From Polynucleobacter sp. AP-Jannik-300A-C4 (GTDB taxonomy: Bacteria; Pseudomonadota; Gammaproteobacteria; Burkholderiales; Burkholderiaceae), in NCBI RefSeq assembly GCF_018688335.1, contig NZ_CP061316.1, positions 1,240,001 to 1,304,000 of the forward strand: DNA of 64,000 nt, given 5' to 3'. The notes under the pieces are model-generated. The model was given only the letters and a program-made list of their open reading frames with translations. It was not told the DNA's origin and did not search any database. The position numbers and the translations under genes were made by a program. Of the stretch, positions 53,763-63,621 are shown in pieces; positions within the stretch are counted from its first letter, which is position 1, and each line of letters begins with the position of its first letter.

Positions 53763-54590
53763 ATGAGCCAATCACCACAAAGCATCATCGAACAAGCCTG
53801 GGAAAACCGCGCAAACCTGTCCCCTGAGGCCGTTTCTGGAGAAATCCGTAACGCCGTCAATGCCGTCCTAGAGGGTCTCAATACAGGCAGTATTCGCGTA
53901 GCGGAGCGCCGTAGCGTTGGCAAATGGGAGGTAAACCAGTGGGTGAAAAAGGCAGTTTTGCTCTCTTTTCGCCTAGAAGACAATAAACCAATGGGTGCTG
54001 GTGGCTATACCCAGTTCTACGACAAGGTTCCTAGCAAGTTTGAGCACTACACCGCTCAAGACTTCGCCAATGGCGGTTTTCGCGTAGTTCCTCCTGCAAT
54101 GGCTCGTCGTGGCTCATTTATTGGTAAAAATGCTGTTTTAATGCCTTCCTACGTCAATATTGGCGCTTATGTCGGTGAAGGCACCATGGTGGATACCTGG
54201 GCAACAGTAGGTTCATGCGCCCAAATCGGTAAAAACGTTCACCTTTCTGGCGGCGTTGGCATTGGCGGTGTTTTAGAGCCGATCCAAGCTGGTCCAGTGA
54301 TTATTGAAGATAACTGCTTTATCGGCGCCCGCTCAGAGGTGGTTGAAGGTGTGGTGATTGAAGAAAACGCCGTGCTCTCAATGGGTGTTTATATTGGTCA
54401 AAGCACCAAGATCTACGACCGTGAAACCGGTGAAATCCATTATGGCCGTGTCCCAGCAGGCTCTGTTGTGGTGCCAGGCTCACTTCCATCAGCTTGCGGC
54501 AAGTACAGCTTGTACGCTGCAATCATTGTGAAAAAGGTAGACGCTCAAACTAGAGCAAAAACTGCCATTAACGAACTATTGCGCGATTAA
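53763..54590 (+). CDS. dapD: Tetrahydrodipicolinate N-succinyltransferase
   Basis: A protein of 275 residues with left-handed beta-helix repeats, catalysing the succinylation step of lysine/diaminopimelate synthesis. Conserved blocks are [39 protein letters not shown] and [18 protein letters not shown]. dapE follows 9 bases later and acts two steps downstream. Confidence 0.97.
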   Translation: MSQSPQSIIEQAWENRANLSPEAVSGEIRNAVNAVLEGLNTGSIRVAERRSVGKWEVNQWVKKAVLLSFRLEDNKPMGAGGYTQFYDKVPSKFEHYTAQDFANGGFRVVPPAMARRGSFIGKNAVLMPSYVNIGAYVGEGTMVDTWATVGSCAQIGKNVHLSGGVGIGGVLEPIQAGPVIIEDNCFIGARSEVVEGVVIEENAVLSMGVYIGQSTKIYDRETGEIHYGRVPAGSVVVPGSLPSACGKYSLYAAIIVKKVDAQTRAKTAINELLRD

Positions 54591-54599
54591 GTCGGATCT

Positions 54600-55751
54600 A
54601 TGAGCGCTACCCTTGAGTTAACTGAAGCCCTCATCTCCTGCCGCTCGGTCACCCCAGCGGACGGAGGCTGTCAGGACCTCATAGCCCACCGCCTTCAAGC
54701 AATTGGGTTTCATACAGAAAGCGTTATTAGTGGTCCCGAGAATTTCCAGGTCACCAATCTTTGGGCAATCAAAAAAGGTACATCAGGCGATCAAGGTGAA
54801 GTCTTAATGTTTGCCGGCCATACTGATGTGGTGCCTACCGGCCCATTGGAAAAGTGGACTAATGATCCATTTACCCCAACCATTCGGGACGGCATGCTTT
54901 ATGGCCGTGGCGCTGCCGATATGAAGACCTCACTGGCAGCCTTTGTCGTTGCTACGGAAGAATTTGTCATCACTCATCCCAATCACAAAGGCTCTATTGC
55001 TTTTTTGATTACCAGTGATGAAGAAGGTCCAGCAAACGATGGCACCGTCATCATGTGCGAGCGTTTGCAAAAGCATGGGCAACGTTTGGATTATTGCGTG
55101 ATTGGTGAGCCAACCTCAGTAGATAAATTAGGCGACATGATTAAAAATGGTCGTCGTGGCTCGCTCTCAGGCAAGCTTCGAGTCAAAGGTATTCAGGCGC
55201 ACATTGCCTACCCTCACCTTGGTAAAAATCCAATTCATATTTCAGCACCAGCAATTCAAGCATTAGTAGAAACCGAGTGGGATAAAGGCAATCAGTATTT
55301 TCAGCCTACCAGTTTTCAGATTTCCAATATTCATGCTGGCACCGGTGCCAACAATGTCATTCCTGGCGAGCTAGCTGTAGATTTCAACTTCCGCTTTTCC
55401 ACTGAAAGTAAGCCAGAAGAATTACGCAGTCGTCTAGAAGGAATACTTACTGACGCAGGTCTCGACTTTGAAATTGATTGGGTCTTGGGTGGCAGCCCAT
55501 TTATTACTGGCGATGGTGCCCTTGCTGGCGCCCTCCGCAAAGCCATCAAATCTGAAACCAAAATTGATACAGAACTATCTACTACCGGCGGCACCAGCGA
55601 TGGACGCTTTATTGCCAAGATCTGCAAAGAGGTGGTCGAGTTTGGCCCGATTAATGCGACGAGTCACAAAATTGATGAGTGTGTGAATGTGGACGATGTT
55701 GTACCACTCAAAAATATTTTCCGTAAGACTCTCGAACAACTCATTGCTTAA
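54600..55751 (+). CDS. dapE: Succinyl-diaminopimelate desuccinylase
   Basis: A protein of 383 residues of the M20 di-zinc peptidase family. Metal-binding blocks are [16 protein letters not shown] and [19 protein letters not shown], the catalytic Glu pair is in [12 protein letters not shown], and the C-terminal [13 protein letters not shown] is diagnostic for DapE. It is cotranscribed with dapD. Confidence 0.96.
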   Translation: MSATLELTEALISCRSVTPADGGCQDLIAHRLQAIGFHTESVISGPENFQVTNLWAIKKGTSGDQGEVLMFAGHTDVVPTGPLEKWTNDPFTPTIRDGMLYGRGAADMKTSLAAFVVATEEFVITHPNHKGSIAFLITSDEEGPANDGTVIMCERLQKHGQRLDYCVIGEPTSVDKLGDMIKNGRRGSLSGKLRVKGIQAHIAYPHLGKNPIHISAPAIQALVETEWDKGNQYFQPTSFQISNIHAGTGANNVIPGELAVDFNFRFSTESKPEELRSRLEGILTDAGLDFEIDWVLGGSPFITGDGALAGALRKAIKSETKIDTELSTTGGTSDGRFIAKICKEVVEFGPINATSHKIDECVNVDDVVPLKNIFRKTLEQLIA

Positions 55752-55787
55752 ACATATTCAGTCAATTACTTCCGATACAAATTCCTA

Positions 55788-56684
55788 ATGGACCCTGCGC
55801 CCCAGCAATCTCTATCACTTGATCAATGTATTGATCAAATTGCACAACGACTAGAGGCAGCAGATTTGCATTATGGGCATGGTGCGATTGATGCTGGGAG
55901 CGAGGCTCTGTGGATTGCTAGCAAACAGCTAGACCTCAGCCCTGCTGATGCACTCGATCACCTAGAGCGAATCATGACTGCCGAGCAAATTGCTAAGGCT
56001 TTTGAGATTACACAAACTCGCATCTCTACACGCAAGCCCTTGGCCTATATCTTGGGTGAAGCCTGGTTGATGGGTGTGCCTTTTTACTCCAGCGAGCAGA
56101 GCATTGTTCCCCGCTCATGGATTGCAGAACTCATTGTGGATGGCTCACTTGAGCCTTGGCTGCCCGCTGATGGTAAAGCCTTGGATCTCTGCACTGGTAA
56201 TGGCTCTCTAGCGATTTTGCTAGCCTTATCTTGCCCAGATATTCACGTGAGCGCTTGCGACATTAGCCTACCTGCATTGGCAGTGGCATCACGTAATCTC
56301 GATCGCCATGGCCTTACTTCGCAGGTAGAACTTTTTGAGGGTGATCTCTGGAATGCACTGCCAGAGCCTCATGAAGATAATCTCTTTGACCTGATCATTT
56401 GCAACCCGCCTTATGTCAATGCGGATTCCATGAATGCCCTGCCTGCTGAATATCATGCAGAGCCTGCTTTAGCATTAGCAGGTGGCGCTGATGGTATGGA
56501 TCTGATTCGTAAGATTATTGCTGGCGCTCCGGACTATCTCTCTGAGCGTGGCGCCATTCTGATCGAGATTGGCAATGAGTATGAGCACTTTAAAAAGGCA
56601 TTCCCACAGATCCCCGTCATTTGGATGGAAGTGTCTGCAGGTGATGAGCAAGTCCTACTTATTCAAGCGGAAGACTTGCACTAA
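55788..56684 (+). CDS. prmB: Ribosomal protein L3 glutamine methyltransferase
   Basis: A protein of 298 residues of the HemK/PrmB N5-glutamine methyltransferase family. The SAM motif I is LDLCTGNGSLAILLA and the glutamine-binding motif is LIICNPPYVNADSMNALP. The N-terminal region (LDQCIDQIAQRLEAADLHYG HGAIDAGSEALWI) matches the PrmB-type N-terminus more than PrmC, whose own gene usually sits next to prfA. The gene follows dapE by 36 bases and converges on radA. Confidence 0.93.
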   Translation: MDPAPQQSLSLDQCIDQIAQRLEAADLHYGHGAIDAGSEALWIASKQLDLSPADALDHLERIMTAEQIAKAFEITQTRISTRKPLAYILGEAWLMGVPFYSSEQSIVPRSWIAELIVDGSLEPWLPADGKALDLCTGNGSLAILLALSCPDIHVSACDISLPALAVASRNLDRHGLTSQVELFEGDLWNALPEPHEDNLFDLIICNPPYVNADSMNALPAEYHAEPALALAGGADGMDLIRKIIAGAPDYLSERGAILIEIGNEYEHFKKAFPQIPVIWMEVSAGDEQVLLIQAEDLH

Positions 56685-56698
56685 CCTTTTTGCTTGCT

Positions 56699-58063
56699 TT
56701 AACTCAACTCTGCTGCCGCAGAGATAGCCTGATCAATACGCTCTACTGGTATCACTCTTAGTCCTGGAATCTTTGTCTTCGGCATATTTGCCTTCGGAAT
56801 GATTGCCACTGTAAAGCCGAGCTTAGCCGCTTCTTTCAAACGCTCTTGACCACGTGGGCATGGACGAATTTCTCCAGCCAAACCAACCTCACCAAAGACA
56901 ATCAACTCTTTAGGTAAGGCTTTATTCCGAATCGAAGATTGAATAGCCAACAACACTGCCAAGTCAGCAGCTGGTTCTGAAATCTTCACGCCACCAACTG
57001 CGTTTAAGAAGACGTCTTGATCAAAACACGCTACACCAGCATGACGATGCAAAACTGCCAAGAGCATTGCAAGACGAGCTTGCTCCAGTCCAACTGCCAA
57101 TCTTCTTGGATTAGGGATATGCGCTGTATCAACTAATGCCTGAATTTCTACCAAGAGTGGACGGCTACCCTCTTGAGTGACTAACACGCAAGCACCAGGC
57201 ACCATCTCCGCATGCTGGGATAGAAAAATTGCAGAAGGATTAGCAACTCCGCGCAAACCTTTTTCAGTCATAGCAAAGACGCCGAGCTCATTGACTGCAC
57301 CAAAACGGTTTTTAATCGAGCGCACCAATCTAAATGAGGAGTGTGTATCACCCTCAAAATAGAGCACTGTATCCACAATATGCTCAAGCACACGGGGACC
57401 AGCTAAATGACCGTCTTTAGTTACGTGCCCCACCATCAGGACACAGATGCCACTGGATTTAGCAGCTCTCGTCAGTTGCGCGGCACACTCGCGCACTTGC
57501 GCAACAGAACCAGGGGCAGAACTCAGCACTTCTGAGTACAAGGTCTGAATAGAGTCCACCACTAAGACCTGCGGCTTGACGGTATCCATGATGGATAAGA
57601 GCTTTTCTAACTGTATCTCAGCGAGGACTTCCAATTGAGGGGCATCCAGTGCAATACGTTTTGCTCGTAAAGCAATTTGCGCAGCTGACTCCTCGCCACT
57701 ACTATAAAGAACATTCATGCCTGCAGCACTCATCTCAGCGAGTGCTTGCAGCAGTAAGGTTGATTTACCAATACCGGGATCACCACCCAATAGAACAACC
57801 CCGCCAGGAACTAATCCACCACCCAGCACACGATCAAACTCTTCGACACCAGTACTAAAACGTGGGAGATCTTCAGCACTGATAGCGGAAAGTTTTTGAC
57901 GCGGAAGTGACTGCGCTAAACCCTGAAAACGAGTGTTGGAGCTCACCTCAGGTAAACCTTCTTCTAGCGTATTCCATGCCTGGCATGAAGGACATTGTCC
58001 TTGCCACTTAGCAGAGGTTCCACCGCATGACTGACAGATATAGATTGTTTTAATCTTGGCCAA
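56699..58063 (-). CDS. radA: DNA repair protein RadA
   Basis: A protein of 454 residues. The N-terminal zinc finger has Cys-10, Cys-13, Cys-24 and Cys-27 (CQSCGGTSAKWQGQCPSC), the RecA-like ATPase has Walker A GGDPGIGKS at 93-101 and the RadA-specific KNRFG block (IKNRFGAVNELGVF), and the C-terminal region is a Lon-protease-like domain (DLAVLLAIQSS, VFGEVGLAGEIRP). It promotes branch migration in recombination. Confidence 0.97.
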   Translation of the reverse strand: MAKIKTIYICQSCGGTSAKWQGQCPSCQAWNTLEEGLPEVSSNTRFQGLAQSLPRQKLSAISAEDLPRFSTGVEEFDRVLGGGLVPGGVVLLGGDPGIGKSTLLLQALAEMSAAGMNVLYSSGEESAAQIALRAKRIALDAPQLEVLAEIQLEKLLSIMDTVKPQVLVVDSIQTLYSEVLSSAPGSVAQVRECAAQLTRAAKSSGICVLMVGHVTKDGHLAGPRVLEHIVDTVLYFEGDTHSSFRLVRSIKNRFGAVNELGVFAMTEKGLRGVANPSAIFLSQHAEMVPGACVLVTQEGSRPLLVEIQALVDTAHIPNPRRLAVGLEQARLAMLLAVLHRHAGVACFDQDVFLNAVGGVKISEPAADLAVLLAIQSSIRNKALPKELIVFGEVGLAGEIRPCPRGQERLKEAAKLGFTVAIIPKANMPKTKIPGLRVIPVERIDQAISAAAELS

Positions 58064-58108
58064 AGTATTACCTAGTAATTAATAAATGAATGCAGCAGTC
58101 AAAATCAT

Positions 58109-58618
58109 TTAATCGAGCTGCGTGCCCGCTTTATTCTCTTGAGCGCGCTTAGGTGCATCTTTGCGGCGTTGCTCTACATCTGCTGCACGAGCAGCTGCTG
58201 CCTTTTGTTTCTCTTCAAATTCTTTCTGATTGGCCACACGCTCAGCCGCTTTTTCAGCAGAGGCACGTTCAGCAATCTTCGCGACATCGCGCTGATCTTT
58301 AATACTGGAACGCAACTTACGCTGCACTTCATGTAACTCGACTTCTTGCACACGAATCGGATCAATCTCTTTACGATATTGGGCACGAGAATCTTTCAGG
58401 CAACTATTGACCCAATACTTTTGATAGCACTCAGAGTTGGTTTTTTCCCAGCGGTATTTAGCCCAGTCGCGCTGCAACTCTAGCTCTCGTTCAATTTTGT
58501 CGAGTTGCTCTAGCTGAGCCTCTTCAGCAGGCGTAGCCAGCACTGAAGGGCTGAAGGAGCACACCAACAGGAATGTCCCAACAGAAAATAATGCACGCAC
58601 AGAACCGAGCTTTATCAA
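58109..58618 (-). CDS. Periplasmic charged coiled-coil protein, function unknown
   Basis: A protein of 169 residues. A signal peptide with cleavage after VLA is likely. The mature part is almost entirely charged helix: [20 protein letters not shown], a cysteine pair at [21 protein letters not shown], and an Ala/Lys/Glu-rich tail. The two cysteines probably form a disulfide across a helical hairpin. It overlaps the kup stop by 4 bases (ATGA) on the same strand, so it may be coexpressed with potassium uptake. No family was recognised. Confidence 0.7.
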   Translation of the reverse strand: MIKLGSVRALFSVGTFLLVCSFSPSVLATPAEEAQLEQLDKIERELELQRDWAKYRWEKTNSECYQKYWVNSCLKDSRAQYRKEIDPIRVQEVELHEVQRKLRSSIKDQRDVAKIAERASAEKAAERVANQKEFEEKQKAAAARAADVEQRRKDAPKRAQENKAGTQLD

Positions 58619-60555
58619 ATCTCCACCTTTGCACCTAACTCAACCAAGCGATTGGCAGGAATCTTGAAAAAATCTGAGGGCTTTGCGGCATTTTGCATCA
58701 TCCAACCAAACAACTTCTCCCTCCACAGCGCCATCCCAGGATTCGCCGATGGAACAATGGTGTCACGAGACACAAAGAAAGAAGTATCCATCACATTAAA
58801 TTCAATATTTTCTTGTTTTTGCAGGAGCTCTAAAACTTTATTGATGTCTGGCGACTCTTTAAAGCCATGCACGGCCCTGACCAAGTAAACGCCACCCCCT
58901 AGATCTTTCATCGTGATGCGCTGATCATCATTCACGTATGGCACATCCCAGGTACTTAACTTAATAAAAAAGATACGCTCATGCATTACGCGGTTGTGCT
59001 TGAGGTTATGGAGCATTGCCACTGGAACATAGTCCACATGGGCTGTCAAAAAGATAGCAGTCCCCTCAACACGATGGGGTGGATGAGCTAGCAGGCTACT
59101 CACAAATGCTTGCAATGGAATAGACCCTTCTTCCACTTTAGCGCGCAACAGTTTGCGTCCTCGATACCAGGTTATCAAGCAAGTGAAAATGACTAAGCCT
59201 AAGAATAGCGGGTACCAACCACCATCTTTAATTTTGATTAAATTCGCAGTCCAGAAAGCAAAATCTAAGATAAAGAAAATAATCGACAAGCCCAGTACCA
59301 GGAAGATATTCATCTTCCACTCGCGATACATAACCACTCCCAACAAGATTGCAGTAATCATCATGGTAGAGGTAACTGAAATACCATAAGCTGCAGCCAG
59401 ATTGACTGACTCTCTAAATTCAATAATCGTCACTACGACCATAAACAAAAGAACCCAGTTCACGACCGGAATATAAATCTGCCCTTGCTCTGAATCAGAG
59501 GTATGCATGATCGTCATGCGCGGCATAAATCCAAGCAAGATTGCCTGACTTACTAAAGAGTACGCCCCAGAAATAACTGCCTGAGAGGCGATCACAGTAG
59601 CTGCAGTCGCCAAGCCCACCACTGGCCATAGAGCCCACTCAGGAACCATTAAATAAAATGGATTGGAGACTGCTTCTGGGTTTGACAATAAGAGTGCGCC
59701 CTGTCCCAGATAATTAATCAAGAGGCTTGGTAGAACCACAATGAGCCAAGCGTAGCGCACGGGGCTTCTACCAAAATGGCCCATATCCAAATATAAGGCC
59801 TCGACCCCAGTTACCACCAGCACTACAGCACCCATCACAATATAAGCGGTAGTGGGATGATCAACAATAAAATGGACTGCGTATATTGGGTTGATTGCCC
59901 CAATAATTTGTGGCGCTGCGCCTATATTAATAGCCCCCAATACCGCAAGCGTAATAAACCAAGTCAGAGTGACTGGGCCAAAGAGATTGCCAACAGCTGC
60001 AGTACCGTATTTTTGGATTAAAAATAAAGCCACCAAAATTACTAGAGAGATCGGGATAATATATTTATGCAAACCAGGCGCTGCAATTTCAATACCCTCA
60101 ACAGCAGATAAAACTGAAATCGCTGGAGTAATTACAGACTCGCCAAGCAGCATGCATGCACCAAGCATGCCCAAGATCATAAGAAAGAAATATTTCTTAG
60201 ACTTACTATCAAAAGTACGTAGTGCTAAGGCCATCAGTGATAAAACACCACCTTCACCTTTATTGTCAGCGCGCATCACAAACAGCACGTACTTAAAGGT
60301 TACGACCATGATCAAAGACCAGATCATCATGGCAATCACACCAAATAACGCCTCTGGTGAAAATGTAATGCCGTGTTCTGGGTCAAAACATTCTTTGAGC
60401 GCGTACAAAGGGCTCGTACCAATATCACCGAACACCACTCCGATGGCAGCAATCATCATTGCCCCAAGACCCTTTTTATGGTCATTGTGATCATCGTGCA
60501 GCTCAACCGGTTTTAACAACGTGGAATTAGAAAACTCAGGGTTACTAATTGACAT
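58615..60555 (-). CDS. kup: Low-affinity potassium transporter Kup
   Basis: A protein of 646 residues with twelve or so hydrophobic segments and a cytoplasmic C-terminal domain, as in Kup/TrkD K+:H+ symporters. The family block [19 protein letters not shown] is near the N-terminus, with [14 protein letters not shown] and [15 protein letters not shown] following. Start ATG is at 60555. Confidence 0.95.
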   Translation of the reverse strand: MSISNPEFSNSTLLKPVELHDDHNDHKKGLGAMMIAAIGVVFGDIGTSPLYALKECFDPEHGITFSPEALFGVIAMMIWSLIMVVTFKYVLFVMRADNKGEGGVLSLMALALRTFDSKSKKYFFLMILGMLGACMLLGESVITPAISVLSAVEGIEIAAPGLHKYIIPISLVILVALFLIQKYGTAAVGNLFGPVTLTWFITLAVLGAINIGAAPQIIGAINPIYAVHFIVDHPTTAYIVMGAVVLVVTGVEALYLDMGHFGRSPVRYAWLIVVLPSLLINYLGQGALLLSNPEAVSNPFYLMVPEWALWPVVGLATAATVIASQAVISGAYSLVSQAILLGFMPRMTIMHTSDSEQGQIYIPVVNWVLLFMVVVTIIEFRESVNLAAAYGISVTSTMMITAILLGVVMYREWKMNIFLVLGLSIIFFILDFAFWTANLIKIKDGGWYPLFLGLVIFTCLITWYRGRKLLRAKVEEGSIPLQAFVSSLLAHPPHRVEGTAIFLTAHVDYVPVAMLHNLKHNRVMHERIFFIKLSTWDVPYVNDDQRITMKDLGGGVYLVRAVHGFKESPDINKVLELLQKQENIEFNVMDTSFFVSRDTIVPSANPGMALWREKLFGWMMQNAAKPSDFFKIPANRLVELGAKVEI

Positions 60556-60667
60556 TTAAAAGGCCTTGGTGGATGTTGCGTGGCAATATATTACTCCTTA
60601 TGCAGCTTGACTCAGATGACTTATTTATCCTAAAAAGCCGTTTTTTATGCTGAATTTAAAGGTCTCC

Positions 60668-60697
60668 TCGACAGCAAGGGTCAAAAAATGGTAGAAT
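60668..60697 (+). promoter_or_regulatory. Promoter of the initiator tRNA gene
   Basis: TCGACA (60668-60673), an 18-base spacer and TAGAAT (60692-60697), ending 12 bases before the tRNA 5' end. This is a good sigma-70-type match at the right distance. Confidence 0.7.
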
Positions 60698-60709
60698 TTC
60701 AGCTTCAGA

Positions 60710-60786
<77 letters not shown>

Positions 60787-60800
60787 GTATTACAGCTCTA

Positions 60801-60830
60801 AGCCCTTATTTATAAGGGCTTTTTGCTTTT
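60801..60830 (+). terminator. Intrinsic terminator after tRNA-fMet
   Basis: AGCCCTTA (60801-60808) and TAAGGGCT (60813-60820) with a 4-base loop, followed by TTTTGCTTTT. It lies 14 bases after the tRNA 3' end. Confidence 0.88.
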
Positions 60831-60959
60831 ATGGGGTTTTGAGTTCACTGCTTGCCCCAAATTAGTGAAAGATCTATTTCGTTACTCTCCGTCGTCTAAT
60901 ATCCTAAAAGCAGGGATTAATTACCAGTCCTCATGCACTTCCTAATTGGAGAATAAGTA

Positions 60960-61928
60960 ATGACATTAACAAGTAAGTTGATCGCGATAGTCTGTGGCTC
61001 ACTCATTAGCTTTGGAGCGATCGCTCAAAACTACCCTAACAAACCTATCAGAATTGTTGTTCCATTTGCCCCCGGCGGGAGTACCGACATCATCGCACGC
61101 AGCATGGCTGAGCCATTAAGCAAGCAACTTGGTCAATCTGTCATTGTGGAAAACAAAGCTGGTGGTGGCGGCTCTGTTGGCGCACTAGAAGTGGTACGTG
61201 CTCCGAAGGATGGATACACACTAGGTATGGCCACAATTTCTACTACAGCCTCTAATCCAGCAATTAATACTAAGATTGGTTACGACCCACTGAAGGACTT
61301 CACAGCAATTACTAATATTGCTGCGACACCCAATGTGATTGTGGTGAACCCATCATTCCCAGCAAGGGATTACAAAACCTTTATTGAGGTCATCAAAAAG
61401 AATCCTGGCAAATATTCCTACGCGAGCTCAGGTACTGGTGGTATTGGCCATCTGCAAACAGAGTTGTTTAAGAGTTTGACTGGAACATTTATCGTTCACA
61501 TTCCTTACCGTGGTGCAGGCCCTGGCCTCGTTGACGTTGTTGCCGGTCAAGTACCCATCATGTTTGACAACCTACCTTCTGCCCTTCCCTTCATCAAAGA
61601 TGGTCGTCTCATTCCAATTGTGATTGCGGCACCAAAGAGAATTGCGCAGTTACCTAACGTTCCAACGTTTGCTGAGGTAGGCTTGGCACCAGCAAACAGA
61701 ATGGCTTACTACGGTCTTTTAGGACCTGCAGGCCTGCCTAAAGATGTAGTGGATAAAATTTATGCAGCAGCTCAAAAAGCAGTCTTAGATCCTGCCGTGA
61801 GAAAGCGTATTGAAGATACTGGCTCCATCATTAACGTGAATGGCCCTGAGGCCTTCTCCAAAGAAATGGCTGCAGAGCTTGCAACCTACAAAGGGGTTGT
61901 TGCTAAGCAGAAATTAGAATTAGAGTGA
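60960..61928 (+). CDS. Bug/TctC-family periplasmic solute-binding protein
   Basis: A protein of 322 residues. The signal peptide ends at GAIAQN. The mature start YPNKPIRIVVPFAPGGSTDI is the family signature; the later blocks GTGGIGHLQTELFK and PYRGAGPGLVDVVAGQVP line the ligand pocket. Such proteins bind small carboxylates, amino acids or other acids and are hugely expanded in Burkholderiales. No transporter membrane subunit (TctA/TctB) is next to it, so it is an orphan receptor and its ligand is unknown. Confidence 0.92.
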   Translation: MTLTSKLIAIVCGSLISFGAIAQNYPNKPIRIVVPFAPGGSTDIIARSMAEPLSKQLGQSVIVENKAGGGGSVGALEVVRAPKDGYTLGMATISTTASNPAINTKIGYDPLKDFTAITNIAATPNVIVVNPSFPARDYKTFIEVIKKNPGKYSYASSGTGGIGHLQTELFKSLTGTFIVHIPYRGAGPGLVDVVAGQVPIMFDNLPSALPFIKDGRLIPIVIAAPKRIAQLPNVPTFAEVGLAPANRMAYYGLLGPAGLPKDVVDKIYAAAQKAVLDPAVRKRIEDTGSIINVNGPEAFSKEMAAELATYKGVVAKQKLELE

Positions 61929-61997
61929 TCAATACATTATTGAAAAACAGCTAAGAGACTGACCCAAATCAAGGACAGTTTTTTTGGTTGGCTTGAG

Positions 61998-62036
61998 GGA
62001 TTGAGTGCAGAGATTAACTGGACTCAATCCTTTTTT
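61998..62036 (+). terminator. Intrinsic terminator after the TctC-like gene
   Basis: GGATTGAGT (61998-62006) pairs with ACTCAATCC (62022-62030), followed by six T. Confidence 0.88.
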
Positions 62037-62070
62037 ACTTTAGTGGCAAGCACTACATCATGAGACTAGC

Positions 62071-62352
62071 TCAACTCAATCCATCGACATCTCTTCCAGA
62101 TGCGTGCAAAGCCTTTTTGCAGAGTGGGCAGATAATGCCATCCCAATCTTTCAATGAGTTAGCCTCATTACATTGACTGCAATTTAAACGCTCACTCAAC
62201 CCAATTGAGTTGGGAACCGTGTACTCAGCAACAGCATGGCACTTCTGGCAAAACTTGACGACATGGGTAAAGTAGACATCCCTCCCCATGCCAAAGGAGC
62301 TAATGCAATTAAACCCACAAGCTCGACAAGCAAAGCGATATCTAGCTGTCAT
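62071..62352 (-). CDS. Small zinc-ribbon-like protein
   Basis: A protein of 93 residues with repeated CxxC pairs: CRACGF, FCQKCHAV, NCSQCNEAN and ICPLCKKAL. This gives at least two zinc-ribbon-like knuckles. Family unknown; a role in zinc or nucleic-acid binding is inferred from the motifs only. It lies 10 bases downstream of the lipoprotein gene on the same strand. Confidence 0.7.
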   Translation of the reverse strand: MTARYRFACRACGFNCISSFGMGRDVYFTHVVKFCQKCHAVAEYTVPNSIGLSERLNCSQCNEANSLKDWDGIICPLCKKALHASGRDVDGLS

Positions 62353-62362
62353 GGCAATGGAT

Positions 62363-62896
62363 TTATTTATTTAAGGCATCAAGGAACTGCATCTTGAATT
62401 GATTCATCAATAGAGAACGCTCCTGATTTGCAACACCAATAGTAATTTTTTTATAAATCAAATCGTCATACACACGATCAATTTTTGTGAAATAGTTTTG
62501 ATACACCTTACGAAGTGATGGATTTTGAATTTTCATTGCAATTTGCCTGCACTTTTGGGTTTCTCGCTTGAACTTTGAAAGTAGCACTGTCTCATCTGTA
62601 GTTAATTTATTTGGGGATGAGTACAAAAATTTAGAGCTTGGGTTCGCAGAGTCTAGGGCAAAAATTGTGCCGTCAATCGATTGAGCAGTTTTACCCTCAT
62701 TAACCGCCTGAATGCATTGAGCAATCTCATTTTGAATATCATCCCTTGGCTTTGCCGCAGAAGCACTCTTCGAGGGTGAAATTAATGGTTTAGATTGAAT
62801 GTTCGCTACATTTGATTGTGTGGAAACATGTTGATTGCTAGCACAGCCGCCCAAAAGCACCAAAGCAATAGAGCTGATTAATAATATTTTTTTCAT
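62363..62896 (-). CDS. Putative lipoprotein
   Basis: 177 residues from the ATG at 62896; a start eight codons upstream is less likely. The N-terminus MKKILLISSIALVLLGGCAS is a strong lipoprotein signal with lipobox LGGC. A Ser-rich linker follows, then a helical domain with two cysteines (EIAQCIQAVNEG and KCRQIAMKIQ) and a C-terminal YKKITIGVANQERSLLMNQF. No family was recognised. Confidence 0.65.
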   Translation of the reverse strand: MKKILLISSIALVLLGGCASNQHVSTQSNVANIQSKPLISPSKSASAAKPRDDIQNEIAQCIQAVNEGKTAQSIDGTIFALDSANPSSKFLYSSPNKLTTDETVLLSKFKRETQKCRQIAMKIQNPSLRKVYQNYFTKIDRVYDDLIYKKITIGVANQERSLLMNQFKMQFLDALNK

Positions 62897-63008
62897 TTTT
62901 GACCCAAATATCCAATGCAAATAACTTCATTAACGAAGTGTTGCAAAATTAGTAAAGGCACTCGTAAGCAAAAATTAGGAATACGAGAGCTCTAAAAAAG
63001 CCTGCCAT

Positions 63009-63024
63009 CCATGCATTTGCATGG
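63009..63024. repeat. Short palindrome downstream of the secreted-protein gene
   Basis: CCATGCA (63009-63015) and TGCATGG (63018-63024) are perfect 7-base arms with a 2-base centre, in the gap between two hypothetical genes. It might be a protein-binding site; no T-run is present. Confidence 0.35.
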
Positions 63025-63076
63025 CATAAGCGCGTTGCGACCTAATGTCGCCAAACAGATAACAAGCTAGAGGGGA

Positions 63077-63427
63077 TTAGGATTTGGGCGGCTTGTAGGG
63101 GCAATCGGCTATATGGCCAAGCACTAGCCTATCCTCAGAGAGGTTATACGCAGATCGAAAATCTGGAGAAGACGGGAGATCTAATGATGTGCTTCCCACA
63201 TTTCCCGTGACGTGGGACATCAAAAATAATGTGTAAACAGGCTCTTCATCGCTTGCTACTTCAGCTGCAGATAATGAATTTGAACTGAGCTCAAGATTCG
63301 TGCAGCTAGACGAGTACAGGCAAGCGCGCTCTACCGCACTCTGAATAAAAATATTTCCCGCCATTACTTTGAAGGTAACAATGAAGATGCAAATAGCAAG
63401 AATTAAATTTTTCTTATTAAAGAACAT
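63077..63427 (-). CDS. Small secreted protein, function unknown
   Basis: A protein of 116 residues. The N-terminus MFFNKKNLILAICIFIVTFKVMA is a signal peptide. The mature part has three cysteines (ERACLYSSSCTNLEL and HIADCPYKPPKS) and no recognised domain. The ribosome-binding site is weak (GCAATG context). It is flanked by non-coding sequence on both sides. Confidence 0.5.
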   Translation of the reverse strand: MFFNKKNLILAICIFIVTFKVMAGNIFIQSAVERACLYSSSCTNLELSSNSLSAAEVASDEEPVYTLFLMSHVTGNVGSTSLDLPSSPDFRSAYNLSEDRLVLGHIADCPYKPPKS

Positions 63428-63621
63428 TGCAAAGATTTTATACTTTTTGATACATATGCAATTTCATCATACAAAAAATCATGCTCTGATCAATTGATAA
63501 TTCATCAGTTGTAAAAAAATCATGCACTTAGAGCCCTGAAAGACGACTAGCAAGCAGAACCATGGAAGTTCAACATTCACTAGGTATACTTTGACTTCAG
63601 ATATCTCCACAGGAGAAGAGC